A stretch of DNA of 64,000 nucleotides from Polaribacter gangjinensis (GTDB taxonomy: Bacteria; Bacteroidota; Bacteroidia; Flavobacteriales; Flavobacteriaceae): the NCBI RefSeq assembly GCF_038024125.1, contig NZ_CP150662.1, forward strand, positions 1,071,501 to 1,135,500, read 5' to 3'. The position numbers were made by a program, and so were the translations under genes. Position 1 is the stretch's first letter, and every line of letters begins with the position of its first letter. Positions 25,655 to 35,000 of this stretch are shown here, piece after piece. A model generated the notes under the pieces. It was not told the DNA's origin, searched no databases, and saw only the letters and a list, made by a program, of their open reading frames with translations.

Positions 25655-25682
25655 AAATCCCAATCAAATTTGATTGGGATTT
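25655..25682 (+). terminator. Terminator after the E1 gene
   Basis: A 28-base perfect palindrome with arms AAATCCCAATCAAA and TTTGATTGGGATTT, followed by a T-rich stretch, 21 bases after the E1 stop codon. Confidence 0.85.
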
Positions 25683-25760
25683 ATTTTTTAACAAATCAAT
25701 TATTAAAATTAGAACAAGTTTTCCTTAATTTAGACGATTCAATTTTCTAATCTATTAAAC

Positions 25761-28181
25761 ATGAAAAATATTTTACTCTTTTCATTTATTTTAGGAGTTA
25801 TTTTTCCTTCTGAAATAAATGCTCAAAGAAAAAAATCTAAAGACAAAAATCAAGAAGTAATTGCAACTCCTCAAAAAAAGAAATCACCTAGTTATAGCGA
25901 TTTTGTAACCAAAAATACTACATCAGATAAAGGTTTATTTACAGTTCACGAAAATAAAGAAGCATTTTTATATGAAATTCCGAAATCCTATTTTGGAAAA
26001 GAAATGCTGTTGGTAACTCGCATCAAAGAATTGCCTTCAGGATTGGGTGGTGGTTACGTAAATGCCGGCTCAAAAACAAATACTCAGGTTGTAGTTTGGG
26101 AACACTATAAAAATAAGATGTTGTTAAAAGTAAAATCATACAATGCTATTGCCAACGATTCATTGCCAATTTACAAATCTGTAAAAGCAAATAATTTAGA
26201 ACCCATTATTTATGCTTTCGACATCAAAACGCAAAACAATGATTCTACTGCTGTTTTGATTGATGTAACTTCGTTTTTTTCTTCGGATGTAAAAGCGATT
26301 TCAGCATTACCAGCTTCTTATAGATCACGTTATAAAGTTCGAAGATTAGATCCATCAAGAAGTTTTATCAACAGCATTAAAAGTTATCCTGAAAATATTG
26401 AAGTGATCCAAAATTTCACATACGAAGCTGACGAACCACCAAGCAATGCTGCTGCAGGTACCATTACAATGAGCATCAATCAATCCATGATTTTATTGCC
26501 AGAAAAACCCATGATGCCCAGAATTTATGACAAAAGAGTGGGGTATTTTTCCATTGAAAACATCGATTATAGTTCAGAAGCCTTAAAATCTGATGAAAAA
26601 AGATACATCAGACGTTGGCGTTTAGAACCAAAAGATGAAGCTGCTTACAATCGTGGAGAATTAGTAGAGCCCAAAAAACAAATTGTTTATTATTTAGATC
26701 CTGCAACTCCTGAAAAATTGAGAAAATACATCAAACAAGGTGTTGACGATTGGCAAAAAGTTTTTGAAACTGCAGGATTTAAAAATGCCATTGTAGCAAA
26801 AATGCCACCAACTGCTGAAGAAGATCCAGAATTTAGCATGGAAGATATTCGTTATTCTTCTATTAGATATGTAGCAAGTACCACCAGAAATGCAGTTGGT
26901 CCAAGTGTTTCAGACCCACGTTCTGGAGAAATTATAGAAAGTGATATTATTTGGTATCATAATCATTTGCGTTCTTATAGAAATCGATATTTACTAGAAA
27001 CGGGTGCTGCAAATCCATCTGCAAGAACGTTAGACACTCCTGATGAAGAAATTGGTGAAATGATGCGCATGGTTATTGCACACGAAGTTGGTCATGCACT
27101 TGGTTTGCCTCACAATATGGCTGCTAGTTTTGCCTATCCTGTAGATTCTTTACGATCAGCGAGTTTTACTCAAAAAATGGGAATTGCTGCTACTATTATG
27201 GATTATGCGCGTTATAATTATGTAGCACAACCTGAAGATAAAAATGTACGTTACATCAGACAAATGGGGCCTTATGATCATTATGCCATCAACTGGGGAT
27301 ATCGCAAAATTCCAAATGTTACTACTCCAGAAGAAGAAGTAAAAACTTTAGATAAATGGATTTCTGACAAAGCAGGAAATCCGATTTACAGATTTGGAGG
27401 TCAGTCTTTTGACCCTTCAGCGCAAACTGAAGGAATTGGAAATGACCAAATAAAAGCATCAACATACGGAATTAAAAACTTAAAAATTGTTGCTAAAAAT
27501 TTACCCAAATGGACATCAGATAAAACCAATAATTACGAAGATTTATCAGAATTGTTTGATGAATTATTAGGCGTTTGGAGCAGATATGCAGGTCATGTTG
27601 CAGGAAATATTGGTGGCGTGTATGAATTCAATAAAAAACCAGTTGAGACTGGCGTTGTTTATGAGTATGTTTCTAAAGCAAAACAGCAAGAATCTTTGCA
27701 ATGGTTGCTCAAAAATGTATTTGAAACGCAAAATTGGTTATTGGATAAAAACATCTTGGCGAATATTAATGAAAGTGGGTACACAACAAATATGCTGAAT
27801 TTACAAACCCGACAATTAAATGGATTATTAAATGAATCTCGCTTAAAAAGAATGTTGGATGCATCAGTAATCCAAACAGATTTTTATCCAGTTGAAGACC
27901 TATTCAAGGATTTGAGAAATGGTATTTTTTCTGAAGCAAATTACACAAGCAATGTAGATCTTTTCAGAAGAAATTTACAAAAAGCTTTTATTGAAAAAAT
28001 GGGCGATTTAATGAATGATAAAAATTTGCAAAATACTGATATTCCATCTATTGTTAGAGGAGAATTGGATACTATGAAGATTCAATTATCGATTGCAAAA
28101 AGTAGGTTTATCAACAAAATTTCTAAATATCATTATGCAGACTGTTTAGAGAAAATAAACAAAATTTTAGACCCAAAATAA
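25761..28181 (+). CDS. Secreted zinc-dependent metzincin metalloprotease
   Basis: The 806 residues have a signal peptide (about 1-21, ending INAQ). Upstream domains resemble the DUF5118/DUF5117 modules found in Bacteroidota proteases. The catalytic domain around residues 435-480 carries HEVGHALGLPHN, the metzincin zinc motif HExxHxxGxxH, with a Met-turn candidate in ATIMDYARYN. All catalytic residues are present. A near-match -7 box (TAATTTAG, 25726-25733) precedes it and it follows a terminator, so it is probably its own unit. Its stop is one base from the stop of the convergent DUF2851 gene. The substrate is unknown. Confidence 0.9.
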   Translation: MKNILLFSFILGVIFPSEINAQRKKSKDKNQEVIATPQKKKSPSYSDFVTKNTTSDKGLFTVHENKEAFLYEIPKSYFGKEMLLVTRIKELPSGLGGGYVNAGSKTNTQVVVWEHYKNKMLLKVKSYNAIANDSLPIYKSVKANNLEPIIYAFDIKTQNNDSTAVLIDVTSFFSSDVKAISALPASYRSRYKVRRLDPSRSFINSIKSYPENIEVIQNFTYEADEPPSNAAAGTITMSINQSMILLPEKPMMPRIYDKRVGYFSIENIDYSSEALKSDEKRYIRRWRLEPKDEAAYNRGELVEPKKQIVYYLDPATPEKLRKYIKQGVDDWQKVFETAGFKNAIVAKMPPTAEEDPEFSMEDIRYSSIRYVASTTRNAVGPSVSDPRSGEIIESDIIWYHNHLRSYRNRYLLETGAANPSARTLDTPDEEIGEMMRMVIAHEVGHALGLPHNMAASFAYPVDSLRSASFTQKMGIAATIMDYARYNYVAQPEDKNVRYIRQMGPYDHYAINWGYRKIPNVTTPEEEVKTLDKWISDKAGNPIYRFGGQSFDPSAQTEGIGNDQIKASTYGIKNLKIVAKNLPKWTSDKTNNYEDLSELFDELLGVWSRYAGHVAGNIGGVYEFNKKPVETGVVYEYVSKAKQQESLQWLLKNVFETQNWLLDKNILANINESGYTTNMLNLQTRQLNGLLNESRLKRMLDASVIQTDFYPVEDLFKDLRNGIFSEANYTSNVDLFRRNLQKAFIEKMGDLMNDKNLQNTDIPSIVRGELDTMKIQLSIAKSRFINKISKYHYADCLEKINKILDPK

Positions 28182-28182
28182 A

Positions 28183-29457
28183 CTAATTATTTTTTATCAA
28201 TTTTATTCCTATTGCACAATGTAAACAGCGTTTCTTTGTGCAATAGTTGTTTTTTAACTCAATCAAAGCCTGACTTTCCATCGCATTTTTAGCTGTAATT
28301 TGTAAAGAAGAAAAAGTATCAATAATGCTGTTTTTTTCAGGTGTAATTTGTTGAATTAATCGTAAAATTGTTTCTTCATCAAAATCGGTTTTGGTCTGTA
28401 AATAGACAAACTTTAGAGGAATAATAGTATTTATCAATAATAAATCCACAAATGATTTTGTGAGTTTTTTGGCACTTTTTTTGGATGTTGTTTCAAACGT
28501 AAAATGCGTTTTCCAAAAGTCTAAAACATCTACATTAAATAATTTATAAAAATCCTCTTTTTGGTCAATTTCGATGATTTTAGAAAATAAATTTTGATGT
28601 TGATGAATCAAATTGATCAATTGTGCCAAACGAATTGTAGGAAAATTAGGAGGACGCATTCTAAAAAATTGAAAATGACTTTTATGAATGGATTGGAGCT
28701 GATGTTTGTGTTTTAAATAGTAATATTCTGTCCGCAATTGATTGTGAAAAGGAATTTCTACATCTTCATCCAAAAATCCAGCTTGTCCAAAAAGCAAGGC
28801 TGATAATTGCATTTCATCAAAACGCACTTTTTGAATTATTGAAAAATCTAAGGAAGTTGCCAATTTAAAAAAAGCTTCGCCATTTATTTTCAATCCAAAG
28901 TTTTTAGCAAGTTGCATAAAAAGTACAGCTTCAAAATCGAAATGTGTTTTTTGCAACAATTCTTTGATGAATTCAGACTTGTTTTCCAATCGTTCAAAAT
29001 ACAATCTTTCCAACCAATTATTCAGTAAAAATGGTTCAATTTGATGAATTTGTTGCTCACAAGGAATCCATCTTTTTGAATCATTTACAATAGAATTGTA
29101 TTTGATAATCAAATCATTATCAATATAATTTTTCAATTCTAAAGTAAAAATTGGTTGATTATTTTTTGCAAAAACCTCCACATCATGTTCCCAAACAACA
29201 TGTAAAATTACAGCATCGTAATTGGAATCATTTTCATGATTGTGAACATACCAATCAGACGATTTTACATGCATTTCAACATTGCCAACCCAAGTTTTAT
29301 CACCAATTTTTATGTGCGCATTTAAAAAATCAGGACCAGCATTTTTATTCTGAACTCCTATTTTTAACAAAGTGATTTCCTGATTATGAACCGTTTTTAA
29401 TTTCGATTTGTAAAATAACTGATATTGCCAAACGTAGTATAAAAATTCCTCTTTCAT
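28183..29457 (-). CDS. DUF2851 family protein
   Basis: Conserved Bacteroidota protein of unknown function. The start is set at ATG 29457 (MKEEFLYYVWQYQLF), where the family begins; this gives 424 residues. Recognisable blocks are NKNAGPDFLNAHIKIG, GNVEMHVKSSDWYVHNH, ILHVVWEHDVEV and a Cys-containing C-terminus with KRCLHCAIG. The C-terminal Cys-x-x-Cys could bind metal. There is no signal peptide, so it is presumably cytoplasmic. It converges on the metalloprotease and is divergent from the nitroreductase. Confidence 0.85.
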   Translation of the reverse strand: MKEEFLYYVWQYQLFYKSKLKTVHNQEITLLKIGVQNKNAGPDFLNAHIKIGDKTWVGNVEMHVKSSDWYVHNHENDSNYDAVILHVVWEHDVEVFAKNNQPIFTLELKNYIDNDLIIKYNSIVNDSKRWIPCEQQIHQIEPFLLNNWLERLYFERLENKSEFIKELLQKTHFDFEAVLFMQLAKNFGLKINGEAFFKLATSLDFSIIQKVRFDEMQLSALLFGQAGFLDEDVEIPFHNQLRTEYYYLKHKHQLQSIHKSHFQFFRMRPPNFPTIRLAQLINLIHQHQNLFSKIIEIDQKEDFYKLFNVDVLDFWKTHFTFETTSKKSAKKLTKSFVDLLLINTIIPLKFVYLQTKTDFDEETILRLIQQITPEKNSIIDTFSSLQITAKNAMESQALIELKNNYCTKKRCLHCAIGIKLIKNN

Positions 29458-29543
29458 CTTTTTTTTGGTTGAAGATACTGAAAAATTTATTTCCTCATAA
29501 ATATTAACAATAGAATTCAAAAAAGTAACAGAATCAAATCATC

Positions 29544-29551
29544 TAATTTTG
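29544..29551 (+). promoter_or_regulatory. -7 box of the nitroreductase gene
   Basis: TAATTTTG, an exact TAnnTTTG match, 17 bases upstream of the ATG at 29569, predicting a short leader of about 13 bases. Confidence 0.55.
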
Positions 29552-29568
29552 CGGGAAATTTAAAAGCA

Positions 29569-30201
29569 ATGAAGACTATAGAAAAATTACAATGGCGATA
29601 TGCAGTGAAAAAATTTGATAACACTAAATTTTTATCAAATGAACAAATACAAATATTAAAAGAAGCATTTAATTTAACAGCAACTTCTTATGGATTGCAA
29701 CCTGCAAAACTTTTGGTAATTCAAAATAAAGAAATTCAAAATGAATTGATGGCACATTCTTGGAATCAAAGGCAAGTTGTTGACGCTTCACATTTATTAG
29801 TAATTTGTGTTCCAAAAAGTTACAGTACAGAAGAAGTACAAAATTATTTTAATTTAGTTCAAAAAATCAGAAACACTCCTGATGAAATTATCAATCCTTT
29901 TAAAAAGTTTTTAACAGCAGAAATTGAGAAAAAAACGCAAGAAGAATTGCTTATTTGGAATAAAAATCAAGCGTATTTGGCTCTAGGAAACTTACTTACG
30001 GTTTGTGCTTTAGAAAATATCGATTCTTGTCCTATGGAAGGTTTTGTTCCTGAAAAATATGATGAAGTTTTACAATTGCATGAGCAAAACTTAACCTCAG
30101 TTTTAGTATTGCCTGTTGGTTTTAGAGCTCAAGATGATTACATGAAAGATTTGAAAAAGGTTCGAAAAAATATAGATGAAGTGGTTATAAACTTCTCATA
30201 A
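29569..30201 (+). CDS. Nitroreductase-family NAD(P)H-dependent flavoprotein
   Basis: FMN-binding reductase of 210 residues, close in length to NfsB-type enzymes (about 217). The N-terminal motif LQWRYAVKKFD provides the flavin phosphate contact region. SYGLQPAKLLVIQN and DSCPMEGF match the family core, and the C-terminus has LPVGFRAQDDY. Likely substrates are quinones or nitroaromatics; the physiological one is unknown. The start is ATG 29569. It is a single-gene unit with its own promoter and terminator. Confidence 0.9.
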   Translation: MKTIEKLQWRYAVKKFDNTKFLSNEQIQILKEAFNLTATSYGLQPAKLLVIQNKEIQNELMAHSWNQRQVVDASHLLVICVPKSYSTEEVQNYFNLVQKIRNTPDEIINPFKKFLTAEIEKKTQEELLIWNKNQAYLALGNLLTVCALENIDSCPMEGFVPEKYDEVLQLHEQNLTSVLVLPVGFRAQDDYMKDLKKVRKNIDEVVINFS

Positions 30202-30218
30202 ATCCTCAGTAAATTTGA

Positions 30219-30247
30219 AAAGCCTTCTTTATGAAGGCTTTTTTTTA
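30219..30247 (+). terminator. Terminator after the nitroreductase gene
   Basis: AGCCTTC pairs with GAAGGCT around a 5-base loop, flanked by A and T and followed by eight T. It starts 18 bases after the stop codon. Confidence 0.92.
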
Positions 30248-30261
30248 GCCAATAATAGTCG

Positions 30262-30269
30262 TATTTTTG
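30262..30269 (+). promoter_or_regulatory. -7 box of pepD
   Basis: TATTTTTG matches TAnnTTTG exactly. A TTG-initiated extension at 30267 would start inside the box, which supports the ATG at 30294 as the true start. Confidence 0.58.
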
Positions 30270-30293
30270 AGCCTCAAAAAAGAAATTCTTTCC

Positions 30294-31760
30294 ATGAACC
30301 AAGATATTAAAAATATTGAACCTATTGAAGTTTGGTCACATTTTGCAGCCTTAAATTCAGTTCCACGTCCATCAAAAAAAGAAGAAAAAATCATTCAATT
30401 TATGGTTGATTTTGGAAATAATTTAAACTTGGAAACCTTTACTGATGCTGTTGGAAATGTCATCATCAAAAAACCAGCTTCTAAAGGAATGGAAACGAAG
30501 AAAACCATTGTTTTACAAGGTCATTTAGACATGGTGCATCAAAAAAATGCCACTACTGATTTTGATTTTGAAAAAGAAGGAATCAATATGTTTATAGAAG
30601 GTGATTGGGTAAAAGCAAAAGGAACCACTTTGGGGGCAGATAATGGTTTGGGAGTTGCTGCAATTATGGCAGTTTTATCTTCAAAAACAATCATTCATCC
30701 AGCAATTGAAGCTTTGTTTACAATTGATGAAGAAACAGGAATGACTGGAGCTATGAATTTGGATGCTAATATTTTAACTGGCGAAATATTACTGAATTTA
30801 GATACAGAAGAAGATGATGAAATCGGAATTGGTTGTGCAGGAGGTTTGGATGTTACAGCCACAAGAAACTATGACGAAGAGGAAATTCCTGACAACACCA
30901 CTGCATTTTCCATTTCAATTACTGGTTTAACAGGTGGACATTCAGGGATGGATATTCACAAAGGTTTGGGAAATGCCAACAAAATTTTGAATCGATTGTT
31001 GTTTGATGGATTTACCAATTTTGGATTGCGAATTGCTGAAATTAATGGCGGAAGTTTACGAAATGTAATTCCAAGAGAAAGTTTTGCTAAAGTAGTTGTT
31101 GATTCGATTTCAAAAGAACCGTTTTTGTTTGAAAGCAACGAATTCATCAATCAAATAAAACATGAATTTTCAAACATTGAACCTCAACTAAAAATAACTA
31201 TTGAAACAACTGAACCACCCAAAAAAGTGATGGATTTAGGTGTTCAAGAAGGTTTTTCAAGAGCGATGTATGCAGCTTTGAATGGCGTTTATAAAATGAG
31301 TCCTGATGTTGAAGGTTTGGTTGAAACTTCGAACAATATCGCCAAAGTTGAAGTGAAAAATGGACAGATTTTGGTAGGATGTTTGACTCGTTCTTCTTCT
31401 GAAAGTAGCAAATTAGATTTGGCTAATTCCATTCGCTCATCATTTGAATTGGCAGGTTTTGAAGTGGAATTTTCAGGAGCATACCCTGGATGGCTACCAA
31501 ACATGAATTCTGAAATTTTACAAATTGTTTCAAATAACTATCGAGAATTATTTAATAGTGAACCCAAAATAATGGCCTGTCATGCAGGATTAGAATGTGG
31601 CATTTTAGGACAAAATTATCCAAAAATGGATATGATTTCCTTTGGTCCAAACATCAAAGGAGCACATTCTCCAGATGAAAGAGCACAAATTTCATCCACT
31701 CAAAAATTTTGGAAATTATTGCAAGAAGTATTGAAAAATATTCCTGAAAAAAAAATATAA
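30294..31760 (+). CDS. pepD: Aminoacyl-histidine (Xaa-His) dipeptidase, M20 family
   Basis: Zinc dipeptidase (beta-alanyl-histidine and related dipeptides) of the cytoplasm. From ATG 30294 (MNQDIKNIEPIEVW) the product is 488 residues, the usual PepD length. Metal and catalytic motifs are in order: LQGHLDMVHQ, TLGADNGLGVA, DEETGMTGA, NLDTEEDDEI and HAGLECGIL. The frame from 30267 overlaps the -7 box and is rejected. It lies immediately after a terminator and is followed by a 184-base AT-rich gap in which I see nothing, before parA. Confidence 0.95.
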   Translation: MNQDIKNIEPIEVWSHFAALNSVPRPSKKEEKIIQFMVDFGNNLNLETFTDAVGNVIIKKPASKGMETKKTIVLQGHLDMVHQKNATTDFDFEKEGINMFIEGDWVKAKGTTLGADNGLGVAAIMAVLSSKTIIHPAIEALFTIDEETGMTGAMNLDANILTGEILLNLDTEEDDEIGIGCAGGLDVTATRNYDEEEIPDNTTAFSISITGLTGGHSGMDIHKGLGNANKILNRLLFDGFTNFGLRIAEINGGSLRNVIPRESFAKVVVDSISKEPFLFESNEFINQIKHEFSNIEPQLKITIETTEPPKKVMDLGVQEGFSRAMYAALNGVYKMSPDVEGLVETSNNIAKVEVKNGQILVGCLTRSSSESSKLDLANSIRSSFELAGFEVEFSGAYPGWLPNMNSEILQIVSNNYRELFNSEPKIMACHAGLECGILGQNYPKMDMISFGPNIKGAHSPDERAQISSTQKFWKLLQEVLKNIPEKKI

Positions 31761-31944
31761 ATTTTACAGAGAATTGTGTATAAGTATGCATTTTTAATAG
31801 GTTGTTATTTGTTTAAAAACTTTAAAAAATGAATTACAATAAACTATTATTCAGTAATTTATATTTTTATCTTTTTGTTAACATCTTTCAGATTTTTAAA
31901 ACAGAATAAATTGTAATTTTACCCTATTAAACTAGTCTATTTTA

Positions 31945-32709
31945 ATGGGAAAAATAATTGCAATTGCAAATCAAAAAGGAGGAGTTGGAAAAACAACAAG
32001 TTGTGTTAACCTTGCTGCTTCTTTAGGTGTTTTAGAAAAAAAAGTATTATTGATTGATGCTGATCCTCAGGCAAATGCAACTTCAGGAATGGGTATTCAA
32101 ATGGATACTATTGAAATTGGCACCTATCAAGTTTTAGAACTTACTTGCGATGCAAAAGATGCAATTATTCCTTCAACTTCACCTAATGTTGATATAATTC
32201 CTGCTCACATTGATTTGGTTGCTATTGAAATTGAATTGGTTGATAAAGAAGATCGTGAGTATATGCTCAAAAAAGCATTAAAGGATGTTAAAAATGACTA
32301 TGACTATATTTTAATTGATTGTGCTCCATCTTTAGGATTAACAACTTTAAACGCTTTAGTTGCAGCAGATTCTGTGATGATTCCTATTCAATGTGAATAT
32401 TTTGCACTAGAAGGTTTAGGAAAATTATTAAATACCATTAAAAGTGTTCAAAAAATTCACAACCCACAATTAGACATAGAGGGATTATTATTAACCATGT
32501 TTGATTCGCGTTTAAGACTTTCAAATCAAGTAGTTGATGAAGTTCGTAAACATTTTTCTAGTATGGTTTTTGATACAATTATCAGTAGAAATACACGTTT
32601 AGGAGAAGCTCCAAGTTATGGTGAAACCATTATTGCGTACGATGCTACTAGCAAAGGTGCAGTAAATTACCTAAATTTGGCGCAAGAAATCTTAAAAAAG
32701 AATTCATAA
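31945..32709 (+). CDS. parA: Chromosome-partitioning ATPase ParA (Soj)
   Basis: Walker-type ATPase that positions ParB-parS complexes on the nucleoid. The 254 residues start at ATG 31945 (MGKIIAIANQKGGVGKTTS). They have the deviant Walker A KGGVGKTT, Walker B ILIDCAPSLGL, and the ParA motif region around DADPQAN. It has no N-terminal DNA-binding extension, so it is the chromosomal type. The parB ATG follows one base after its stop. It heads the conserved run parA-parB-DUF5683-dapB-lepB. Confidence 0.96.
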   Translation: MGKIIAIANQKGGVGKTTSCVNLAASLGVLEKKVLLIDADPQANATSGMGIQMDTIEIGTYQVLELTCDAKDAIIPSTSPNVDIIPAHIDLVAIEIELVDKEDREYMLKKALKDVKNDYDYILIDCAPSLGLTTLNALVAADSVMIPIQCEYFALEGLGKLLNTIKSVQKIHNPQLDIEGLLLTMFDSRLRLSNQVVDEVRKHFSSMVFDTIISRNTRLGEAPSYGETIIAYDATSKGAVNYLNLAQEILKKNS

Positions 32710-32710
32710 A

Positions 32711-33595
32711 ATGGCAAAAGCAACCAAAAAGCAAGCTTTAGGAAGAGGATTATCAGCATTATTACAAGAAACACCTAATATCAATAGTGCTTCAGACAAA
32801 AATGCAGACAAACTAATTGGTTCAATTATTGAAATTGAATTGAGCAGTATTGATGTAAATCCATTTCAGCCAAGAACTTATTTTGATGAGGAATCTTTGG
32901 TTGAATTAGCCAATTCTATCAAAGAATTAGGAGTCATTCAGCCAATTACGGTTCGTAAAATGGAAGGAAATCAATTTCAATTGGTTTCTGGAGAAAGACG
33001 CTTTAGAGCATCAAAATTGATTGGAAACACTACAATCCCTGCTTATATCAGAATTGCCAATGACCAAGAAATGCTAGAAATGGCATTGGTTGAAAATATT
33101 CAAAGAAAAAACCTAGATCCTATTGAAGTGGCACTTTCCTATCAACGTTTGATTGACGAAATAAAGTTGACACAAGAAGAATTGAGCACAAGAGTTGGAA
33201 AAAAAAGATCGACAGTGACCAATTATTTACGTTTGCTAAAGTTAGATCCTATTTTACAAACAGGAATGCGTGATGGATTTATTTCAATGGGCCATGGACG
33301 TGCCATGATTAATGTTGAAAATACCGAAGATCAACTGGCAATTTACGAACGCATTTTAAGAGAAGAACTTTCGGTAAGACAAACTGAAGATTTGGTGAAA
33401 AACTTAAAATCAGGTCCTGTTTCTAAGCCAAAAGCGAAACAAATTCCCGATTTTGTTAAAAACAATATCAAGCCCTTGAGTGATTTTTTTGGTCAAAAAA
33501 TTACTGTAAACATGAGTTCAAATGGCAAAGGAAAAATTAGTATTCCTTTTAACTCAGAAGAAGATTTTAACCGTATTAAAAATCTATTAAAATAA
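32711..33595 (+). CDS. parB: Chromosome-partitioning protein ParB (CTPase)
   Basis: CTP-dependent DNA clamp that loads at parS. The 294 residues have the N-terminal ParA-stimulating peptide with KKQALGRGLSALL, the CTP-binding motif GERRFRASKL, then the helix-turn-helix for parS (about 160-220; LSTRVGKKRSTVTNYLRLLKL), and a C-terminal dimerisation region ending FNRIKNLLK. I did not find a canonical parS near it by eye. The gene abuts DUF5683 with no spacer. Confidence 0.96.
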   Translation: MAKATKKQALGRGLSALLQETPNINSASDKNADKLIGSIIEIELSSIDVNPFQPRTYFDEESLVELANSIKELGVIQPITVRKMEGNQFQLVSGERRFRASKLIGNTTIPAYIRIANDQEMLEMALVENIQRKNLDPIEVALSYQRLIDEIKLTQEELSTRVGKKRSTVTNYLRLLKLDPILQTGMRDGFISMGHGRAMINVENTEDQLAIYERILREELSVRQTEDLVKNLKSGPVSKPKAKQIPDFVKNNIKPLSDFFGQKITVNMSSNGKGKISIPFNSEEDFNRIKNLLK

Positions 33596-34222
33596 GTGAA
33601 TTTAAAACAAATCATACTTATTTTATGTCTCAGTTTTTTATCTGAAAGTTTTTTTGCGCAAAATGATTCACTAAAAATAGATACAACAAAAGTAAAATTA
33701 TTAAAAATTGAAACAATTGATACTTTAAAAGTTTCAAAGAAAAAAGAAAAAAAACCTGCAATTTACGATCCTTTAGCACCATCAAAAGCGGCATTTTACT
33801 CAGCAATTTTTCCAGGAATGGGTCAGATTTACAATAAAAAGTACTGGAAAGCACCAATAGTTTGGGGAGCATTGGCTTTGCCAGTATATTATTATCAGAT
33901 AAACAATAGCGATTACAAACGTTACAGAACAGCTTATAAACTCAGAAAAAACGGATTGCCAGATGAATTTACAGTTGATGGCGTTGAAATTGTTTCCACA
34001 CAAACTTTAGAAACTGCACAAGAGCAATTGCGCGAAAACAGAGATATGTCTTTATTAACAGGTGTTATTTTGTATATTTTACAAATCGTTGAAGCGAGTG
34101 TAAATGCACATTTAATTCAATTTAATACCGATGATAATTTAACTGTAAAACCTCAATTAATTTTTGATCCAATACGCATTGAAACTCCGAGTATTGGACT
34201 CACTTTTAAATATAATTTTTAG
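33596..34222 (+). CDS. DUF5683 domain protein, membrane-associated
   Basis: The 208 residues start at GTG 33596, immediately after the parB stop. A signal peptide (about 1-21, ending FAQ) is followed by the DUF5683 core PSKAAFYSAIFPGMGQIYNK and KAPIVWGALALPVYYY, which holds one or two membrane segments. A further hydrophobic helix lies near LLTGVILYILQIVEASVNA. The family sits between parB and dapB throughout Bacteroidota; its function is unknown. The gene ends one base before the dapB ATG. Confidence 0.88.
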   Translation: MNLKQIILILCLSFLSESFFAQNDSLKIDTTKVKLLKIETIDTLKVSKKKEKKPAIYDPLAPSKAAFYSAIFPGMGQIYNKKYWKAPIVWGALALPVYYYQINNSDYKRYRTAYKLRKNGLPDEFTVDGVEIVSTQTLETAQEQLRENRDMSLLTGVILYILQIVEASVNAHLIQFNTDDNLTVKPQLIFDPIRIETPSIGLTFKYNF

Positions 34223-34223
34223 A

Positions 34224-34925
34224 ATGAAAATCGCATTATTAGGCTATGGAAGAATGGGAAAAGAAATTGAAAAAATCGCCCTTTCTCGTGGTCATGAAAT
34301 CGTCATCAGAAAAGATGTTGAAGACATAATTGACATCACTTTAGCAGATGTTGCTATTGATTTTAGTATTCCCACTGCTGCTTATAACAATATAACCAAT
34401 TGTATTGAAAACAACGTTCCTGTAATTGCTGGAACTACAGGATGGTTAGAAAAATATGATGATGCTGTAGCATTTTGTAATCAAAAACAAGGCGCTTTTT
34501 TATATGCATCCAACTTTAGTGTGGGTGTCAATATCTTTTTTGAGCTCAACAAACAATTGGCAAAAATGATGAGTAATCTTGAAGATTATCAAATTTCTAT
34601 GGAAGAAATTCATCATACTCAAAAATTAGATGCACCAAGTGGAACTGCCATTACTTTAGCTGAAGGAATTATAGAAAACACCTCAAAAAAAGGTTGGGAA
34701 TTGGGCACAAATTTAAGTTTTGAAAATATTCCGATTGAAGCAAAAAGAATTCCTGATGTTCCTGGAACGCACACAGTTTGGTATTCATCCGAAGTTGATA
34801 CTATCGAAATAAAACACACAGCTCATAGTAGAAAAGGATTTGCACTAGGAGCAGTAATTGCAGCAGAGTGGATTGTTGGAAAAACAGGCGTATTTTCAAT
34901 GAAAGATGTCTTAAACATTCGTTAA
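34224..34925 (+). CDS. dapB: 4-hydroxy-tetrahydrodipicolinate reductase
   Basis: Lysine/diaminopimelate pathway: reduces 4-hydroxy-tetrahydrodipicolinate with NAD(P)H. The 233 residues start at ATG 34224 (MKIALLGYGRMGKEIE). A frame opening at 34164 inside DUF5683 is rejected. Motifs are the Rossmann GYGRMGK, AGTTGW, ASNFSVGVN and the catalytic/substrate motif EIHHTQKLDAPSGTA. The length is in the short Bacteroidota range. It links the parAB unit to lepB and supplies diaminopimelate for peptidoglycan. Confidence 0.96.
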   Translation: MKIALLGYGRMGKEIEKIALSRGHEIVIRKDVEDIIDITLADVAIDFSIPTAAYNNITNCIENNVPVIAGTTGWLEKYDDAVAFCNQKQGAFLYASNFSVGVNIFFELNKQLAKMMSNLEDYQISMEEIHHTQKLDAPSGTAITLAEGIIENTSKKGWELGTNLSFENIPIEAKRIPDVPGTHTVWYSSEVDTIEIKHTAHSRKGFALGAVIAAEWIVGKTGVFSMKDVLNIR

Positions 34926-35000
34926 AAACTGTAACTTTTTTGCTATTTTGCGCCTTATAAACTTGACATAAATTTCCTTTTTGGAAAAAAAATATCGATT

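Noticed and set aside
30267..30293. Longer pepD start at TTG 30267
   Set aside because: Overlaps the -7 box TATTTTTG; ATG 30294 matches the family N-terminus.
31761..31944. Possible parS or replication origin near parAB
   Set aside because: No canonical parS palindrome or cluster of DnaA boxes could be seen in the gap; only AT-rich sequence.
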